In this document: in pieces, positions 1-12,404 of the stretch
Layout: each line of letters begins with the position of its first letter
How positions within the stretch are numbered: position 1 is the first letter of the stretch
Source: Mesocentrotus franciscanus
Taxonomy: Eukaryota; Echinodermata; Echinoidea; Camarodonta; Strongylocentrotidae
Assembly: GCA_037976565.1 (NCBI GenBank)
Contig: CP137679.1
Span: 10,027,973 to 10,091,972, forward strand
Length of the DNA stretch: 64,000 nt
Direction of reading: 5' to 3'
The notes under the pieces: model-generated
What the model saw: the letters and a program-made list of their open reading frames with translations, nothing else
Database searches by the model: none
Told to the model about the DNA's origin: nothing
Made by a program: the position numbers and the translations under genes

Positions 1-957
1 AGCTGGACTGCCGTCTATGCATTTGGTAGCAAGCTGCATGCACGATGACGCACGATCGGTCGGCTAGCGCTAGGGCTGCGCTGCACTGGCCGCGGAGCTG
101 TATCCATGTCTGGCTATGCAAAATTACGGCATCTTCTCACCGGACAATTAGGTAGTCAACAATCAATGCTCAACAATAGAAATACTCCCCCAAAATTGGC
201 GATATGCATACTATGTACAGATGCTCTTTTTTGTGTTTTAATAATCGACCTACCTTTCTTATAGCTGGCAGCCCCTCGAGAAGATAGTCGCCGATGCATG
301 ACGCCCATAAGCACAGTATACACATTACACAACTCCATGCCTGGCTTTTTCCACTGACCTCATAACCGGGCTGTTGTACCTTTCGAGGTTTTTTTTTTCT
401 CCCTCTCCCTCTCCCTCTCTACTACTCTCTCTGCCCTTTCTTTCTTTGTTATTTATACCGGCTGACGTCCTGACCATGTAGGGGGTTTGCTTTATGCAGG
501 GAGATGATAGGACATCTCCTTGCTTTATGTCTCGTTACGGGTGGCTGTAAATAATTGTACTTGTACAATATAAATTATAAATTGGAGCTAGGTTAGTTGC
601 ACATTATTTTGCATAATCCTCTAAACCCTTTTCTCAAATGTCCAATGTCCAATGTTTCTCGCATTTTATGTTTTTATTAAAAATAATTATTTGCCGGCCG
701 CCAGATCAATTCTGTGGCGGCCGCCATAATGTTGTTATGCTGTAGATAGAAATAGGAAATTATAGAAGAATAAAAACATACGATAAACCTAAGGAAAGAT
801 ATAATTATCCGGCGGCCGCATGATTCACTGGTTCTTATTCAGTAATAGTTGGCTTTTCCCTTGTATCTCTCTCCTTTTTTTTTCTTCTTTTTTTTTGTTT
901 ATTACCCTTGATATGGAGAGGGGCGTGGGCTGCTCAGTCGTTTTGTTCCTCTTCCCT
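1..957. other. Non-coding left edge
   Basis: No gene is supported. GC-rich islands with GGCCGCC occur at about 692-728 and 811-822 in AT-rich DNA, suggesting an unidentified repeat. Short frames are random. Confidence 0.4.
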
Positions 958-1480
958 CCTTTTAGGTACCTTATTTCATTTTCGGAATTATGAACCCTCT
1001 TTCATTTTCGGAATTATGAACCCTATTTCATTTTCGGAATTATGAACGCTTTTTCATTTTCTGAATTACGAACCCTTTGTCATTTTCGGAAATACGAACC
1101 TTCGGAATTATGAACCCTATTTCATTTTCGGAATTATGAACCTATTTCATTTTCGGAATTATGAACGCTTTTTCATTTTCTGAATTATGAACCCTTTGTC
1201 ATTTTCGGAAATACGAACCTTCGGAATTATGAACCCTATTTCATTTTCTGAATTATGAACCCTTTGTCATTTTCGGAATTCCGAACCTTCGGAAATATGA
1301 ACCCTAATTCATTTTCGGAATTATGAACCTTCGGAATTACATACTTCTGAATAATGCAACAAAATATGTTCGGTATTATGAACGCTTTTTCATCTTCGTA
1401 ATTATGAACCCCTAGGCTTGGGAAATTTGTGTTTCGGAATTATGAACCTTCGGAAAAACGAACCTTCGGAAAATGAGTGC
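958..1480 (+). repeat. Short tandem array of TTTCATTTTCGGAATTATGAACC-type units
   Basis: Units of roughly 26-28 bases built from CATTTTCGGAATTATGAACC repeat through about 500 bases, with shorter GAACCTTCGGAA variants. There is a longer internal periodicity: the block at about 1080 repeats at about 1190. Confidence 0.92.
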
Positions 1481-1712
1481 CCCCTAGTAAATGTTACGGA
1501 TGGATTATGCCCGTTTAGTTGTGTCATTACAACGCAACTTTTCTACCGAGTGGTCCCAATGATTATGATAGAAAATAATATGATTATATACCAAATAAAG
1601 GTCAAAATTAGGCGAACATACATACTAAATTTCAACAATTTAATTTTACAGCTAGCAATACAAAATATAAAACATTAGAGTTTCTTATCCCACCATTAAA
1701 CCGCCCTATCCC

Positions 1713-2010
1713 CGGAGCGGATCCAGCCGGCGGCAAGGGAGGGGGCCAGGGAGGGGGCCAGAGAGGGGGCCCAATTCGTGAAAAAAATATTTAGCGGCGA
1801 CTCAGCAAGCCGGTGAATAAGCGGATGGGGGGATAGTGAGCACTTTTTTTTGCCCGATTCGTGAGAAAATATTTAGCGGCGACTCAGCCAGCCGGTGAAT
1901 AAGCGGGAGGGGGGCACTTTTTGTTGTTGCTCACCGGGGGATATAGTGCTATTATTTTTTTACTCAACATTCACCACCCTTGAGTACCAGGGGAGGGGGC
2001 CCATCTTCTT
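1713..2010. mobile_element. Truncated hAT-like MITE
   Basis: It starts CGGAGCGGATCCAGCCGGCGG and has the same GGGAGGGGGCC and GGTGTTTTTACC blocks as the complete element at 8198. The right end matching TGGATCCGCCACTG is missing. It interrupts a satellite monomer. Confidence 0.65.
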
Positions 2011-2849
2011 TTTCTAAACAAAAAATGGTGTTTTTACCTTTTTTGCCAGGAGACAAAGCTGGTCACGCTCATACATCTTAATATATACATGTATTTGCCA
2101 CAATAATGCCGTGTATACACCATTATGAACAGAAATTTGAAGTAAGGGAGAGATTACAGGCCCTGTAATGTTATAACATAAATGGAAACGTGGTTAAATA
2201 ATGGTACGGATGGATATAGGTATGTTCAGTTGTGCCATTACAGCGCGACTGTTAGTGTTCTACCTAGGGGTCTAAATGATAATTATGATATAATATAAAT
2301 TATGATATGGCCACACAAAAAACATTTGGGCAAAAAAAAAAGTATTGAATTCGAACAATTTCATTTTACAGCTATATAGCATTACAAAAATTGATACATT
2401 CATTTTTCATATTTCACCCTATCCCCCCCCGAAGTTAAATATATTACTATAATATGTCATGTTTTTTGCAAAAAGTGACCATTATAACGAAACAAAAAAA
2501 AAAAAAAAAATCGAAGTCCTTTTAGTGATAATGATTTGAATATATTATGTTCCGTTATACAAACAGTCAACAACATATAAATAAATTATGTAATAACATG
2601 TATGAAAATGTGGTTAAATGATACGGATGGATAGGTCTGTTCAGTTGTGCCATTGCAGTGCATCTGTTCTTCGGAGGATCCAAATCATAATTTGTATGAT
2701 ATGATAAAGGCCTGTTATGGCAATTAAATGCAAAATTTGGGCAAACAAAAACATACTAAATTTGAACAATTTTCATTTTACAGCTATCATTAGAAGAAAT
2801 GATACATTCGATTCAATTCAATTCAATTCAATATCCCACCCCACCCCTC

Positions 2850-3049
2850 CCCTAGTGGCGGATCCAGGGTGGCACCCCTAGCCCCCAAAAGATGGTAACC
2901 ACAATTTTACCTTTTGGGGGGCTCAAGGGGGAGGGGGGTTGAGCAAAATAAAAATTATTTTAGTGCTCAATACCCCCCGCTTATCAACGCTAAATATTTT
3001 CTCACGAATTGGGCCCCTACCCCTACCGCCGGCTGGATCCGCCCCGGCC
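2850..3049. mobile_element. hAT-like MITE, short copy
   Basis: Ends are TAGTGGCGGATCCAG and CTGGATCCGCCCCGGCCTG, an inverted pair of the CAGGGGCGGATCCAG family. It interrupts the ~430-bp satellite. Flanks are C-rich, so a target duplication cannot be called. Confidence 0.65.
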
Positions 3050-4330
3050 TGCCCCCCCCCCGAAAAAAGTCAAACTTATACGTCTAATTTTTTTTGTAAC
3101 TGTAAGTAACTATTATAACAAACTTGTTTTTACGAACGCTGTTGGACAGTATTCTTAGACTAGGCATAACAATGAAACGCTGTCCTCTATGATGATGATT
3201 TGAGCATAATGTTCCGTTATAAAAACAATCAACAACATATAAATAAATATAATAACATAAATAAAAACGTTGGTAACTGGTACGGATGAGTAGGTCTGTT
3301 CAGTTGTGCCATAACAGCGCAACTGTTCTACCGAGGGGTCCTATAATGATTTGATATTGATATGGAAAATAAAGGTACGAATTGGGCAAACAAAAATACT
3401 GAACAATTTTCATTTCACAGCTGACATTACAAGAAATGATACATTCACTTTTCATACCCAACCCCACCCCGCCCCCGTCCCGAAAAAAAAAGTTTGAAAA
3501 CAGTTATATGTCTAATATTTTTTGTAAGTGACCATATAATAACGAACTTGTTTTTCAGAAGGTTATTTGACAGTATTAGCCTAGACACACAAATAAAAAC
3601 GAAATCCTTCATGATGATGATTTGAATATATAATGTTCCGTTATAAAAACAATCAACAACATATAAGTTAAAGTATAATGACATAAATAAAAACGTGGGT
3701 AAAAGGTACAGATGAATAGGTGTGTTTAGTTGTGCCATTACAGCGCAACTGTTCTACCGAAATATGATGATATAAGCTAGGCAAATAAGGGAAGGTACAA
3801 ATTGGGTAAACAAAAATACTGAATTTGAACATTTTTTTCATTTTGCAGCTAACGTTACAAGAAATGATACATTCACTTTTCATATCCTACCCACCCCCAA
3901 CAAAAGTTAGAATATATGATTACATATGTCTAACTTTTGCAAAAAGTGACTATTATAATAAAATAAATATTATAATAAAGTGATAACCAATACATTTCCG
4001 ATGGCTTTTAGGCAGTATTCTCAGACTAGACACTCGAATAAAACGAAGTCCTTCATGATGATGATTTCAATATAATATGGTTCTTTCAAAAGCAATCAAC
4101 AACATATAAATAAATGTAATAACATAAATGAAAACGTGGGTACGGATGGTAAGGTCTGTCCAGGTCGAGTGCCATTACAGCGCAACTGTTCTACCGAGAG
4201 TCCAAATTATAATTTGTACAAGAAATAAAACATTTATGATTCACTTTTCCTATAGCCCATTCTCATTCCCCCCCAAAAATAGTATGTCTAATAGTTGCAA
4301 AAATAGAACAATACAACAATAACAAAAATT

Positions 4331-5069
4331 GTCGATGGCTATTGGAAAATATTCTTAGACTAGACAAACAAACGATTCGAATTCATGTTCCGTTATAAAA
4401 AACACAAAGTTACTTCTAATTTGCCTAAATAATGCCGTGTACCGTCCCTGTCTTACCAACAGAAGTAGAAGAAAGGGGGAGATATATACCGAGCCCAATT
4501 AGTATTACTTTCTTATATATAGGAAGCTGCAATTTTGAAACCCGGACACAGCGATTTAGAGTAAACATGAGAATGAGTACAAGACAAACCCTGAATTTGT
4601 CCGTTCTTTCGCATAATTATATAAACATGTAGTGACCCTTCGACCCTTTTACAGCTCACCTCCCTATACTACTACGTACTACTACTAGTTTCAACACACA
4701 CACACACACACAACGATCTTAGTCTTACTTATTAGGGCATGAGTATTACGTCAGAATATTATTCATGCGAACTTTTGACCCCTCGCCGCACGTGTATGAT
4801 TTTTCTCAACGTGTGTGTATTTTCGAGGAACGCGCGATTTAATAGTGGACTTGTGTAACTGTAGGGAGTGGGAATCTGGACTGTGTATCGTCACGTATAG
4901 TGGTATAGCGTAGATGTACAATGTAATTTATTCCACAGAAAGCTACTATCATGTCCCTGGTATGTGGCTGTTTATTATTTTGTGGAGTATTTTGATGGTA
5001 AGAAATAAGTGCATGCGTTGATTTATTGATACACGAGAGTACTCCTCTTCAGAATAAAAGTATGATATA
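4331..5069. other. Non-coding stretch
   Basis: Unique-looking AT-rich DNA with a (CA)n run near 4700. No gene or repeat boundary was recognised. Confidence 0.4.
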
Positions 5070-6152
5070 CAGGGGCGGCGATCCCGGGGGACGGGGGGAC
5101 ACGTCCCCCCCTCAATTTTTTTAGGGGGGGGGATCGTCCCCCCCTGAAAATTCGAAAAAGTGCACACAAAAAAGTATAGCAAATAATGACTAAAGACTGC
5201 AAGCCACGTTTAGGCTCATGAGGGCCCAAGAGTGCAGCGTTTATAGACAAATTAAAATTTTCTCGCTCGGGAGCTACGCTCCCTCGCATAATATCCTTCA
5301 AAATGTACAAGTAAATATTGTAGAAAATTGAAGTGTGAAAAAAAGTACTGTGCTTGTGTTTTATACTATAATTTTGCTAAGGAATGTAATGTTTTGATAT
5401 AACAAAACTTCAAAAACCTGTGAGGGGGTAATCACTTCTGTCACCTTCACCCCTCTCGTTCACTATGCTCCCTCGCACTGGCGTACTGATGGGGGGCTTG
5501 GAGGCTTGGTTTATTTCTAATTCGATACCAGGGATTAACAGATGTTGCTGAAATGGCATGATTTTGCCTGAGCTTCCGGGGGCTCTGCACCCTGGACCCC
5601 ACCAAGGGCCCTAAGGCGGCCCCTGGATGCTCATCTGATCGTAATTTATTAATGCCTAAAACCCCTGAGCTTCTGGGGACCCCACTCCAATTAGTGACCT
5701 ACATGCCAGTGTCACAAATAAGGTATCAAAATATGCTCATCTGACCGTAGTTAAATGCCTAAAACCCCGTGAGCTTCCGGGGGCTCCGCCCCTGGACCCC
5801 ATCAGGGGCCCTTAGGCGGGCCCCTGGATGCTCATTTGCCCATAACTAAATGCCTAAAAAACCCTGAGTTTCATGGGGCTCCGCCCCTTGACCCCCACCG
5901 GGGCTTTGCCCCTGGACCCCACGCCAATTTACGATCCACTTGCCTCGCTCACTTTGCTCTACTTGATCGTAAATACTTTAGCCCCCCACTTTGAAAAAAC
6001 GTTCCGCGGTACCTGCATGTAACATATATTAACAGTGGTGGTGATGCGGATTTTTTCTCCCCCAAAAAAAAAACCGTATTTGCTCATTAAGCCACTGCTC
6101 CCTCGTCCTCGCATTTCGTCCCCCCGGTCATGAAAAGAAATCGCCGCCCCTG
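5070..6152. mobile_element. Non-autonomous hAT-like element with 8-bp TSD
   Basis: Terminal inverted repeats are CAGGGGCGGCGAT and ATCGCCGCCCCTG, flanked by a perfect 8-bp direct repeat, ATGATATA (5062-5069 and 6153-6160). An 8-bp duplication with CAGNGGCG ends fits the hAT superfamily. The interior holds tandem units with GAGCTTCCGGGGGCTCCGCCCCTGG motifs (about 5560-5930), also found in the element at 14677. No transposase frame is present. Confidence 0.88.
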
Positions 6153-6765
6153 ATGATATACGATTCACAAATAAAGTTTTGAGATGGAAAGAAGAGCAGA
6201 GTTCTAGAGTTTCAAACAAAGGAGATAATTCATTATTTTTCCGCACAGCACTCTGGTCACTGCACTGCAATCGTCACAATGCACCCCCCAAAAAAAAAAA
6301 AAAAAAAAATCCTCTTTTTCTCTCTCTCTCCCACATTGTTTTCAGCGTAAGTTTGTTTCCGCAGGAACGTTAGAAGAATTTTAAACTATTACAATCTATT
6401 TGTGGGCCTGCCGCCTGCGATGCGCTAGCTGAAGAAATGTAACTAAACACTACAACCAACCAGCTGATCAATGGTAATGCAGAGAGCGTTTTCGTGTGGG
6501 TTTGGGTTGAATGAATCGCCCACCGAGAGGAGGATATCGGGTTCTTGCCGAAAGAGGGAGCTAAACAGACATATCAGTAATTTTGAATTCGGTTTGGGAC
6601 TCACCCGACCGATGAAATATTCAACGTTTATTTTGCTCATTTCTCTGCAATTACACAATTTCGTTCAAATTCCTTTAGCAAGAGTCATTTATTTGTACTA
6701 CTTAACAATCAGTGTGAATTTGAGGAGGAACTGTTTCAATGCTTTTTTCACCATTACCAGAACTC
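6153..6765. other. Non-coding spacer
   Basis: No domain is recognisable on either strand. A poly-A tract lies near 6290-6310. The next satellite begins near 6770. Confidence 0.35.
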
Positions 6766-9525
6766 AAGCTTATCTTTAATCCTTGTCTGAAATCAGTTTC
6801 CACCCGCTCGCGCGTAGCGCGGAAGCTTTGACGTTTCATTAAATTAATAGAGAACGAAGACGATTCGTTATACCGTTCTCGACTCTTAATCCCTGCTTGA
6901 ATTCAGTTTCCCCCCTCCCGAGCGAAGCGCTGAAGCTTTGACGTTTCATTAAAGTATTTAAAAAAGAAGACGATTCGTTGTACGTACGTTCTTGACTCTT
7001 CGATGAAGACACCCTTACTCCATGATTGCCTGTGTTGAACTTCTCAGTTAGGAGAGGATAATCAGGCATAATGATGTGACCAAGGGCGTCAATCCGAGTT
7101 TGAGCATGGGGGAACACGATTACATGTCAATCTCTCTCTAGTTATTCTGTTTCACGGCATGTATTTTCATTGGTGACCGGTTCATTTATTGTCTTTTTTA
7201 TCTTTGACGTTTCATTACATTTTTAGAGAAAGAAGACGATTCATTGTACCGTTTTCGACTCTTAATCCTTGTCTGTATTCAGTTTCCCCCCTCCCGCGCG
7301 AAGTGTGGAAGCTTTGACGTTGGATTAAATTATTAGGGAACAAAGACGATTCATTGTACCGTTCTCGACTCTTAATCTTTGTCTAAATTCAGTTTCCCAC
7401 CTCCCGCGCGAAGCGCGTAAGTTTTGACGTTTCATTAAAGTATTAGAGAAAGAAGATGATTCATTGTACCGTTCTCGACTCTTAATCCTTGTTTGAATTC
7501 AGTTTCCCCACCCCCCACCCCGTCCCTCCCCCGCGAAGCGCTGAAGCTGTGACGTTTCATTTAATTATAGGAGAAAGAAGATGATTCGTTCTACTGTTCT
7601 CGAATCTTAATCCTTGTCTAAAATCAGTTTCCACCCGCTCGCGCGGAAGTTTTGACGTTTCATTAAATTATTAGAGAAAGAAGACGATTCGTTGTACGTA
7701 CGTTCTTGACTCTTCGATGAAGACACCCTTACTCCATGATTGCCTGTGTTGAACTGCTCAGTTAGGAGAGGCTAATCAAGCATAATGATGTGACCAAGGG
7801 CGTCAATCCGAGTTTGAGCATGGGGGGACACGATTACATGTCAATCTCTCTCTAGTTATTCTGTTTCACGGCATGTATTTTCATTGGTGACCGGTTCATT
7901 TATTGTCTGTTTTTTATCGTTGACGTTTCATTACATTTTTAGAGAAAGAAGACGATTCGTTGTACAGTTCTCGACTCATAATCTTTGTCTGAATTCAGTT
8001 TCCCACCTCCCGCGCAAAGCGCGTGAGTTTTGACGTTTCATTAAAATATTCGAGAAAGAAGATGATTCATTGTACCGTTTTCGACTCTTAATCTTTGTCT
8101 GAATTCAGTTTCCCACCTCCCGCGCGAAGCGCGTAAGTTTTGACGTTTCATTAAAGTATTAGAGAAAGAACATGATTCATTGTACCGTTCTCGACTCCAG
8201 GGGCGGATCCAGCCGGCGGCAAGGGAGGGGGCCTAAAAAGGGGCCCACTTCGTGCGAAAATTTGAAAATCGTGCCGGTCGATTTTCGCTCGGGGGTAGTG
8301 AGCAACAAAAAAAAATTTGGCACCCGAAAATTTTTTTCTCCGGAAGGGTGATTTCTTTTTCACCACCATCCCCTTGGGCGCCAGGGTAGTGAGCACAATT
8401 TTTTTTGGCACCCGAAAAAATTTTTGCCTACAGGAAGGGTGATTTTTTTCCACCGCCACCCCCTTGGGCGCCAGGGGAGGGGGCCCAACTTCTTTTTTTT
8501 TCAAAAAAAGGGTGTTTTTACCTGTTTTATTTTCTAGGGGAGTGGATCCGCCACTGCTCGACTCTTAATCCTTGTTTGAATTCAGTTTCCCCCACCCCCG
8601 TCCCTCCCCCGCGAAGCGCTGAAGCTGTGACGTTTCATTTAATTATAGGAGAAAGAAGATGATTCGTTCTACTGTTCTCGAATCTTAATCCTTGTCTGAA
8701 ATCAGTTTCCACCCGCTCGCGCGGAAGCTTTGACGTTTCATTAAATTATTAGAGAACGAAGACGATTCGTTATACCGTTATCGACTCTTAATCCCTGCTT
8801 GAATTCAGTTTCCCCTCCGCGCGAAGCGCGGAAGCTTTGACGTTTCATTAAAGTATTTAAAAAAGAAGACGATTCGTTGTACGTACGTTCTTGACTCTTC
8901 GATGGAGACACCCTTACTCCATGATTGCCTGTGTTGAACTTCTCAGTTAGGAGAGGATAATCAGGCATAATGATGTGACCAAGGGCGTCAATCCGAGTTT
9001 GAGCATGGGGGAACATGATTACATGTCAATCTCTCTCTAGTTATTCTGTTTCACGGCATGTATTTTCATTGGTGACCGGTTCATTTATTGTCTTTTTTAT
9101 CTTTGACGTTTCATTACATTTTTAGAGAAAGAAGACGATTCATTGTACCGTTCTCGACTCTTAATCCTTGTTTAAATTCAGTTTCCCCACCCCCCTCCCT
9201 CCCACGCGAAGCGCTGAAGCTGTGACGTTTCATTTAATTATAAGAGAAAGAAGATGATTCGTTCTACTGTTCTCGAATCTTAATCCTTGTCTGAAATCAG
9301 TTTCCACCCGCTCGCGCGGAAGCTTTGACGTTTCATTAAATTATTAGAGAACGAAGACGATTCGTTATACCGTTCTTGACTCTTAATCTTTGTCTGAATT
9401 CAGTTTCCCACCTCCCGCGCGAAGCGCGTAAGTTTTGGCGTTTCATTATAGTATTAGAGAAAGAAGATGATTCGTTGTACCATTCTCGACTCTTAATCCT
9501 TGTTTGAATTCAGTTTCCCCCACCC
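6766..9525. repeat. Satellite of ~113-bp units with higher-order repeat
   Basis: Units contain TTTGACGTTTCATTAAA, TTAGAGAAAGAAGACGATTC, GTACCGTTCTCGACTCTTAA and AATTCAGTTTCCC, followed by a CGCGAAGCGCG stem. A longer insert beginning CGATGAAGACACCCTTACTC and including GGTGACCGGTTCATTTATTG occurs three times (about 6990, 7700, 8905), giving a higher-order pattern. An MITE sits inside at 8198. Repeat-derived reading frames are not genes. Confidence 0.9.
8198..8556. mobile_element. Complete hAT-like MITE with 8-bp TSD
   Basis: Ends are CAGGGGCGGATCCAG and TGGATCCGCCACTG. It is flanked by the perfect direct repeat CTCGACTC (8190-8197 and 8557-8564), which is itself part of the interrupted satellite unit. 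It is 359 bp long with no coding capacity. Confidence 0.92.
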
Positions 9526-10770
9526 TGTTACACCCACAAATGTAATAACGCCCACAAATGTAATAACGCCCACAAATGTAATAACACTTTACCCACAAAT
9601 GTAATAACACCCACAAATGTAATAACACTTTACCCACAAATTTAATAGTTTCACCCACAAATGTAATAACCACTTTACCCACAAATGTAATAATTTTGAA
9701 TCACCCACAAATGTAATAATGACTTTACCCACAAATGTAATAAATTTGAAGTGATATTTTGTCGAATTTGTTCAAAACTAAAACCCTGTAATAAAGCATG
9801 GGTATAGCTAACTACCACCTAGCTAACTTCCCCGGACATGTACCCCCAGTCAACTACCCCTCCCGGACATCTACCGCCGGACATCTACCCCGGACATCTA
9901 ACCCTTCCAACTACCCCGGACAACTAACTCCCCCTCCAACTACCCCCCGGACATCTACCCCCAAGCAAATTAAGGTAGTTGGGGGTAGTTGCCCGGGGGT
10001 AGTTGGATGGGGGTAGATGTCTGGGGGTAGTTTTCAGGGTGGGGATAGTTAGCTGGGGGTAGTTGGAAGGGGATAGTCTTAGTTTCGAAGATTTGTTTAA
10101 ATTTCTATTTCTTTTGAAATAACCGAGTCTAGAGGAAAGACTACATTCAATACTCATGTTATTCCACATGAATAAGATGATGTGGTCTTAGTTTTGAAGA
10201 TTTTTTTTTTTAATTAAACGGGTCTGGAGTAAAGACTACGCTCTAAACCCATGCTTTATCACAGGGTCTTATAGTTTGGAAGATGGTGGAGCCTTAGTTT
10301 TAAAGTTAAATGTTTTTGTTTTGTTTTGTTTTATTTTATTTTTGAAATAACCGGGTGTGGAGTAAAGACAACGCTCTAAACCCATGCTTTATTACAGGGT
10401 CTTAGTTTGGAGGATTGTTGGGTCTTAGATTTGAATTTTTTCAACGACTACGCTCGATTCTCATGTTATTCCGCAGGAAAAGGATAATGGGGTCTTAGTT
10501 TTGAAGATTTTTAAAATTTTTGAAATAACCGGGTCTGGAGTAAAGACTGCGCGCTATAACCATGCTTTATTACAGGGTTTTAGTTTTGAACAAATTCGAC
10601 AAAATATCCCTTCAAATTTATTACATTTGTGGGTAAAGTCATTATTACATTTGTGGGTGATTCAAAATTATTACATTTGTGGGTAAAGTGGTTATTACAT
10701 TTGTGGGTGAAATTATTACATTTGTGGGCGTTATACATTTGTGGGCGTTATTACATTTGTGGGTGTAACA
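9526..10770. mobile_element. Fold-back element with array-type inverted termini
   Basis: It begins TGTTACACCCACAAATG and ends with the exact inverse. Each terminus is a tandem array of CCCACAAATGTAATAA-type units (about 10 left, about 7 right), followed inward by an inverted TGTCGAATTTGTTCAAAACT segment. The centre has AACTACCCCGGACAT arrays in inverted halves (9800-10070) and four or five ~120-bp units with GGGTCTGGAGTAAAGAC. No transposase is visible. This resembles Foldback-type elements. Confidence 0.85.
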
Positions 10771-11943
10771 GCCCCCAAGATTTTTTTTTTTGAGGGTGGG
10801 GGTCTGCGCCCTCCCCCCCGGTTCCTAAGCATATGATAATGAAATTGTAATTTTTTTGCCTTACCCGAAAGAACATAGTCTTTGTCGTATCATACTAGTC
10901 ACACTAGGCAAAATATGTGGTACTTTTAGTAGAATGAAGATGGATGTAAAAAAAAATATTAAAAAATGTTTGGTAATAAAACGTTTTGATATGAATCCTA
11001 AAATGGCATAATTTCCATGTGCGTATGCGTTCTCACTCTCATCGCGAGACGACACTTTGCACTTGTCTTGAATACTTATTCTACAATAAAAACTACGAAA
11101 GACTTAAACACTCTTAATTATGATGTGCCAGGCATTGATAATGAGGAAAGTTCGATTGTAAATTCCCTAAAACCCCCATCTCACTAGAAGACAATTCTGC
11201 TGTATAGCTCTACGTTGCAGTAGCTCCTAAAGCGTATTACAGGGGCATTGAAAGCGACTCCGATTCATGCCTGTTCTCGAGACAATTATAGAATACTACT
11301 TCGTTCAAAATGCGATCACCTCGTGCTCGACAAACTTCAAACCACATCCTCCACGACGCTACGATTTCTCCGGATGGCCTGTGGCTAGCTCTCGCCCCGA
11401 TTTAGGCGTTCCTGCTGCACTTCTGCCGCGCTGCTGCTGATTAGGCGGTGCTCGCGCAACGATCATCCTGCTGCTATGAAAGGCTAATAATACAAATTGG
11501 GAATACCTGATCTGATCGATTCTTTAATTCTCCCAACTATAATATTATAAGTTAATTACATTTTAGGTGCATGTAAATTGTCATGAAGCAATGACTTGGT
11601 TTTGTATACCATTTCAGACATTTAAGCGTTGGAAGATTTTTAAAAGCCTGTCTTATGTCTTAATTTCATGGAAAAACTGTTGGGGAAATTTCAAAAATGG
11701 TTAGGAGAATTTACTGTTAGAGGGTGTCGCAAAGTGACGCCTTCAAAGAAAACCATAAATATCTTTGTGGTTTGAGAATTTTTTCATGATTTTTTGCATG
11801 TTAGAGGGTTAGAACAGTAAAAGGGATATAATAAGTAACATTTCATACAAAAATTACGCATTTTTTTTTATCAACTGTCAACAATGTTACAGAGTCACTA
11901 TAATAAGCGCATGAGCCTCGTATCATGATCGCTTTGATTGCAG
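10771..11943. other. Non-coding flank upstream of gene 1 exons
   Basis: Nothing coding is supported. The part from about 11380 to 11470 aligns with about 60950-61035 upstream of the gene 2 exon, marking the left limit of the visible duplicated segment. Confidence 0.45.
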
Positions 11944-12028
11944 AATCAGTGCATCTCATCGGCCTCGAAATAGAGCGAGAAAGTGGCAGCGTCGTAATTT
12001 CATCGTATCGCCATCGCATTCAGCGCAG
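11944..12028 (+). CDS. Gene 1 candidate exon: first YWTD strand
   Basis: The stretch is open throughout, follows a TTGATTGCAG acceptor and ends at CAG|GTAGAT. The reading begins with two bases of a codon and includes LIGLEIERESGSVV and RHRIQR, which fit the start of an LDL-receptor class B repeat. The 85-nt exon is conserved at 61201-61285 in the paralogue, where it is in phase with a signal-peptide exon. No matching signal-peptide exon was seen upstream here, so its use in gene 1 is uncertain. Confidence 0.5.
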
Positions 12029-12066
12029 GTAGATCTCAACTGAGTTGTTGTATAGTCGCCTCACAG

Positions 12067-12150
12067 GATTAAAGTGGGGTTGGATGGAAATTTTGCCACG
12101 CTCAACGAAATTTTTCATAGATCGCCATGGTCACTATGATCGCCTTTCTA
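12067..12150 (+). pseudogene. Gene 1 second YWTD exon with a one-base insertion
   Basis: This aligns with the 83-nt gene 2 exon at 61324-61406 but is 84 nt long because of an extra T in the run before CATAG. The reading starts KVGLDGN and keeps the LDG signature of a YWTD repeat, then shifts frame after the extra T and meets a TGA. Flanks are a CTCACAG acceptor and a GTAAAA donor. Either gene 1 starts differently, the base is an assembly error, or the 5' end is dead. Confidence 0.5.
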
Positions 12151-12404
12151 GTAAAATGGGGGTATAAAAAGCCATTTTACAAAGGTTCCGATGGAGAACG
12201 CTTTTGCCGTTTAGGACATGTAAAGATTGTCTAGGACTGTTACTTTAATAACCAATTTTGAGAACCTTTATTTATGAGTTCTTCCCCAAAAAAAATTATG
12301 TTTCAATAATGTTACCAATTTCGTTCGTCTGTTTTTGTTTTTTTCTTCTTAAATGATTACTTTACTCTTCAAATTTCTTGTTTACTTGTCCTTTTCGAAC
12401 TCAT

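Larger units (their letters stand above)
1488..4330. repeat. Satellite with ~430-bp monomers
   Basis: At least six monomers are recognisable by ACGGATGGA, then GTTCAGTTGTGCCATTACAG, GCAACTGTTCTACCGA and ATTTTACAGCT. The marker occurs near 1498, 2205, 2618, 3281, 3708 and 4142. Two spacings are longer because transposon fragments were inserted (near 1713 and 2850). Monomer ends carry stretches of C and GAAAAAAAAGT. Confidence 0.85.

Noticed and set aside
8151..8504. 117-codon minus-strand frame
   Set aside because: Lies across a MITE and satellite; composition follows the repeat.
9526..10770. CRISPR-like regular arrays
   Set aside because: Repeats of 16 bases with no unique spacers of fixed length, inverted at the two ends, in a eukaryotic intergenic region.
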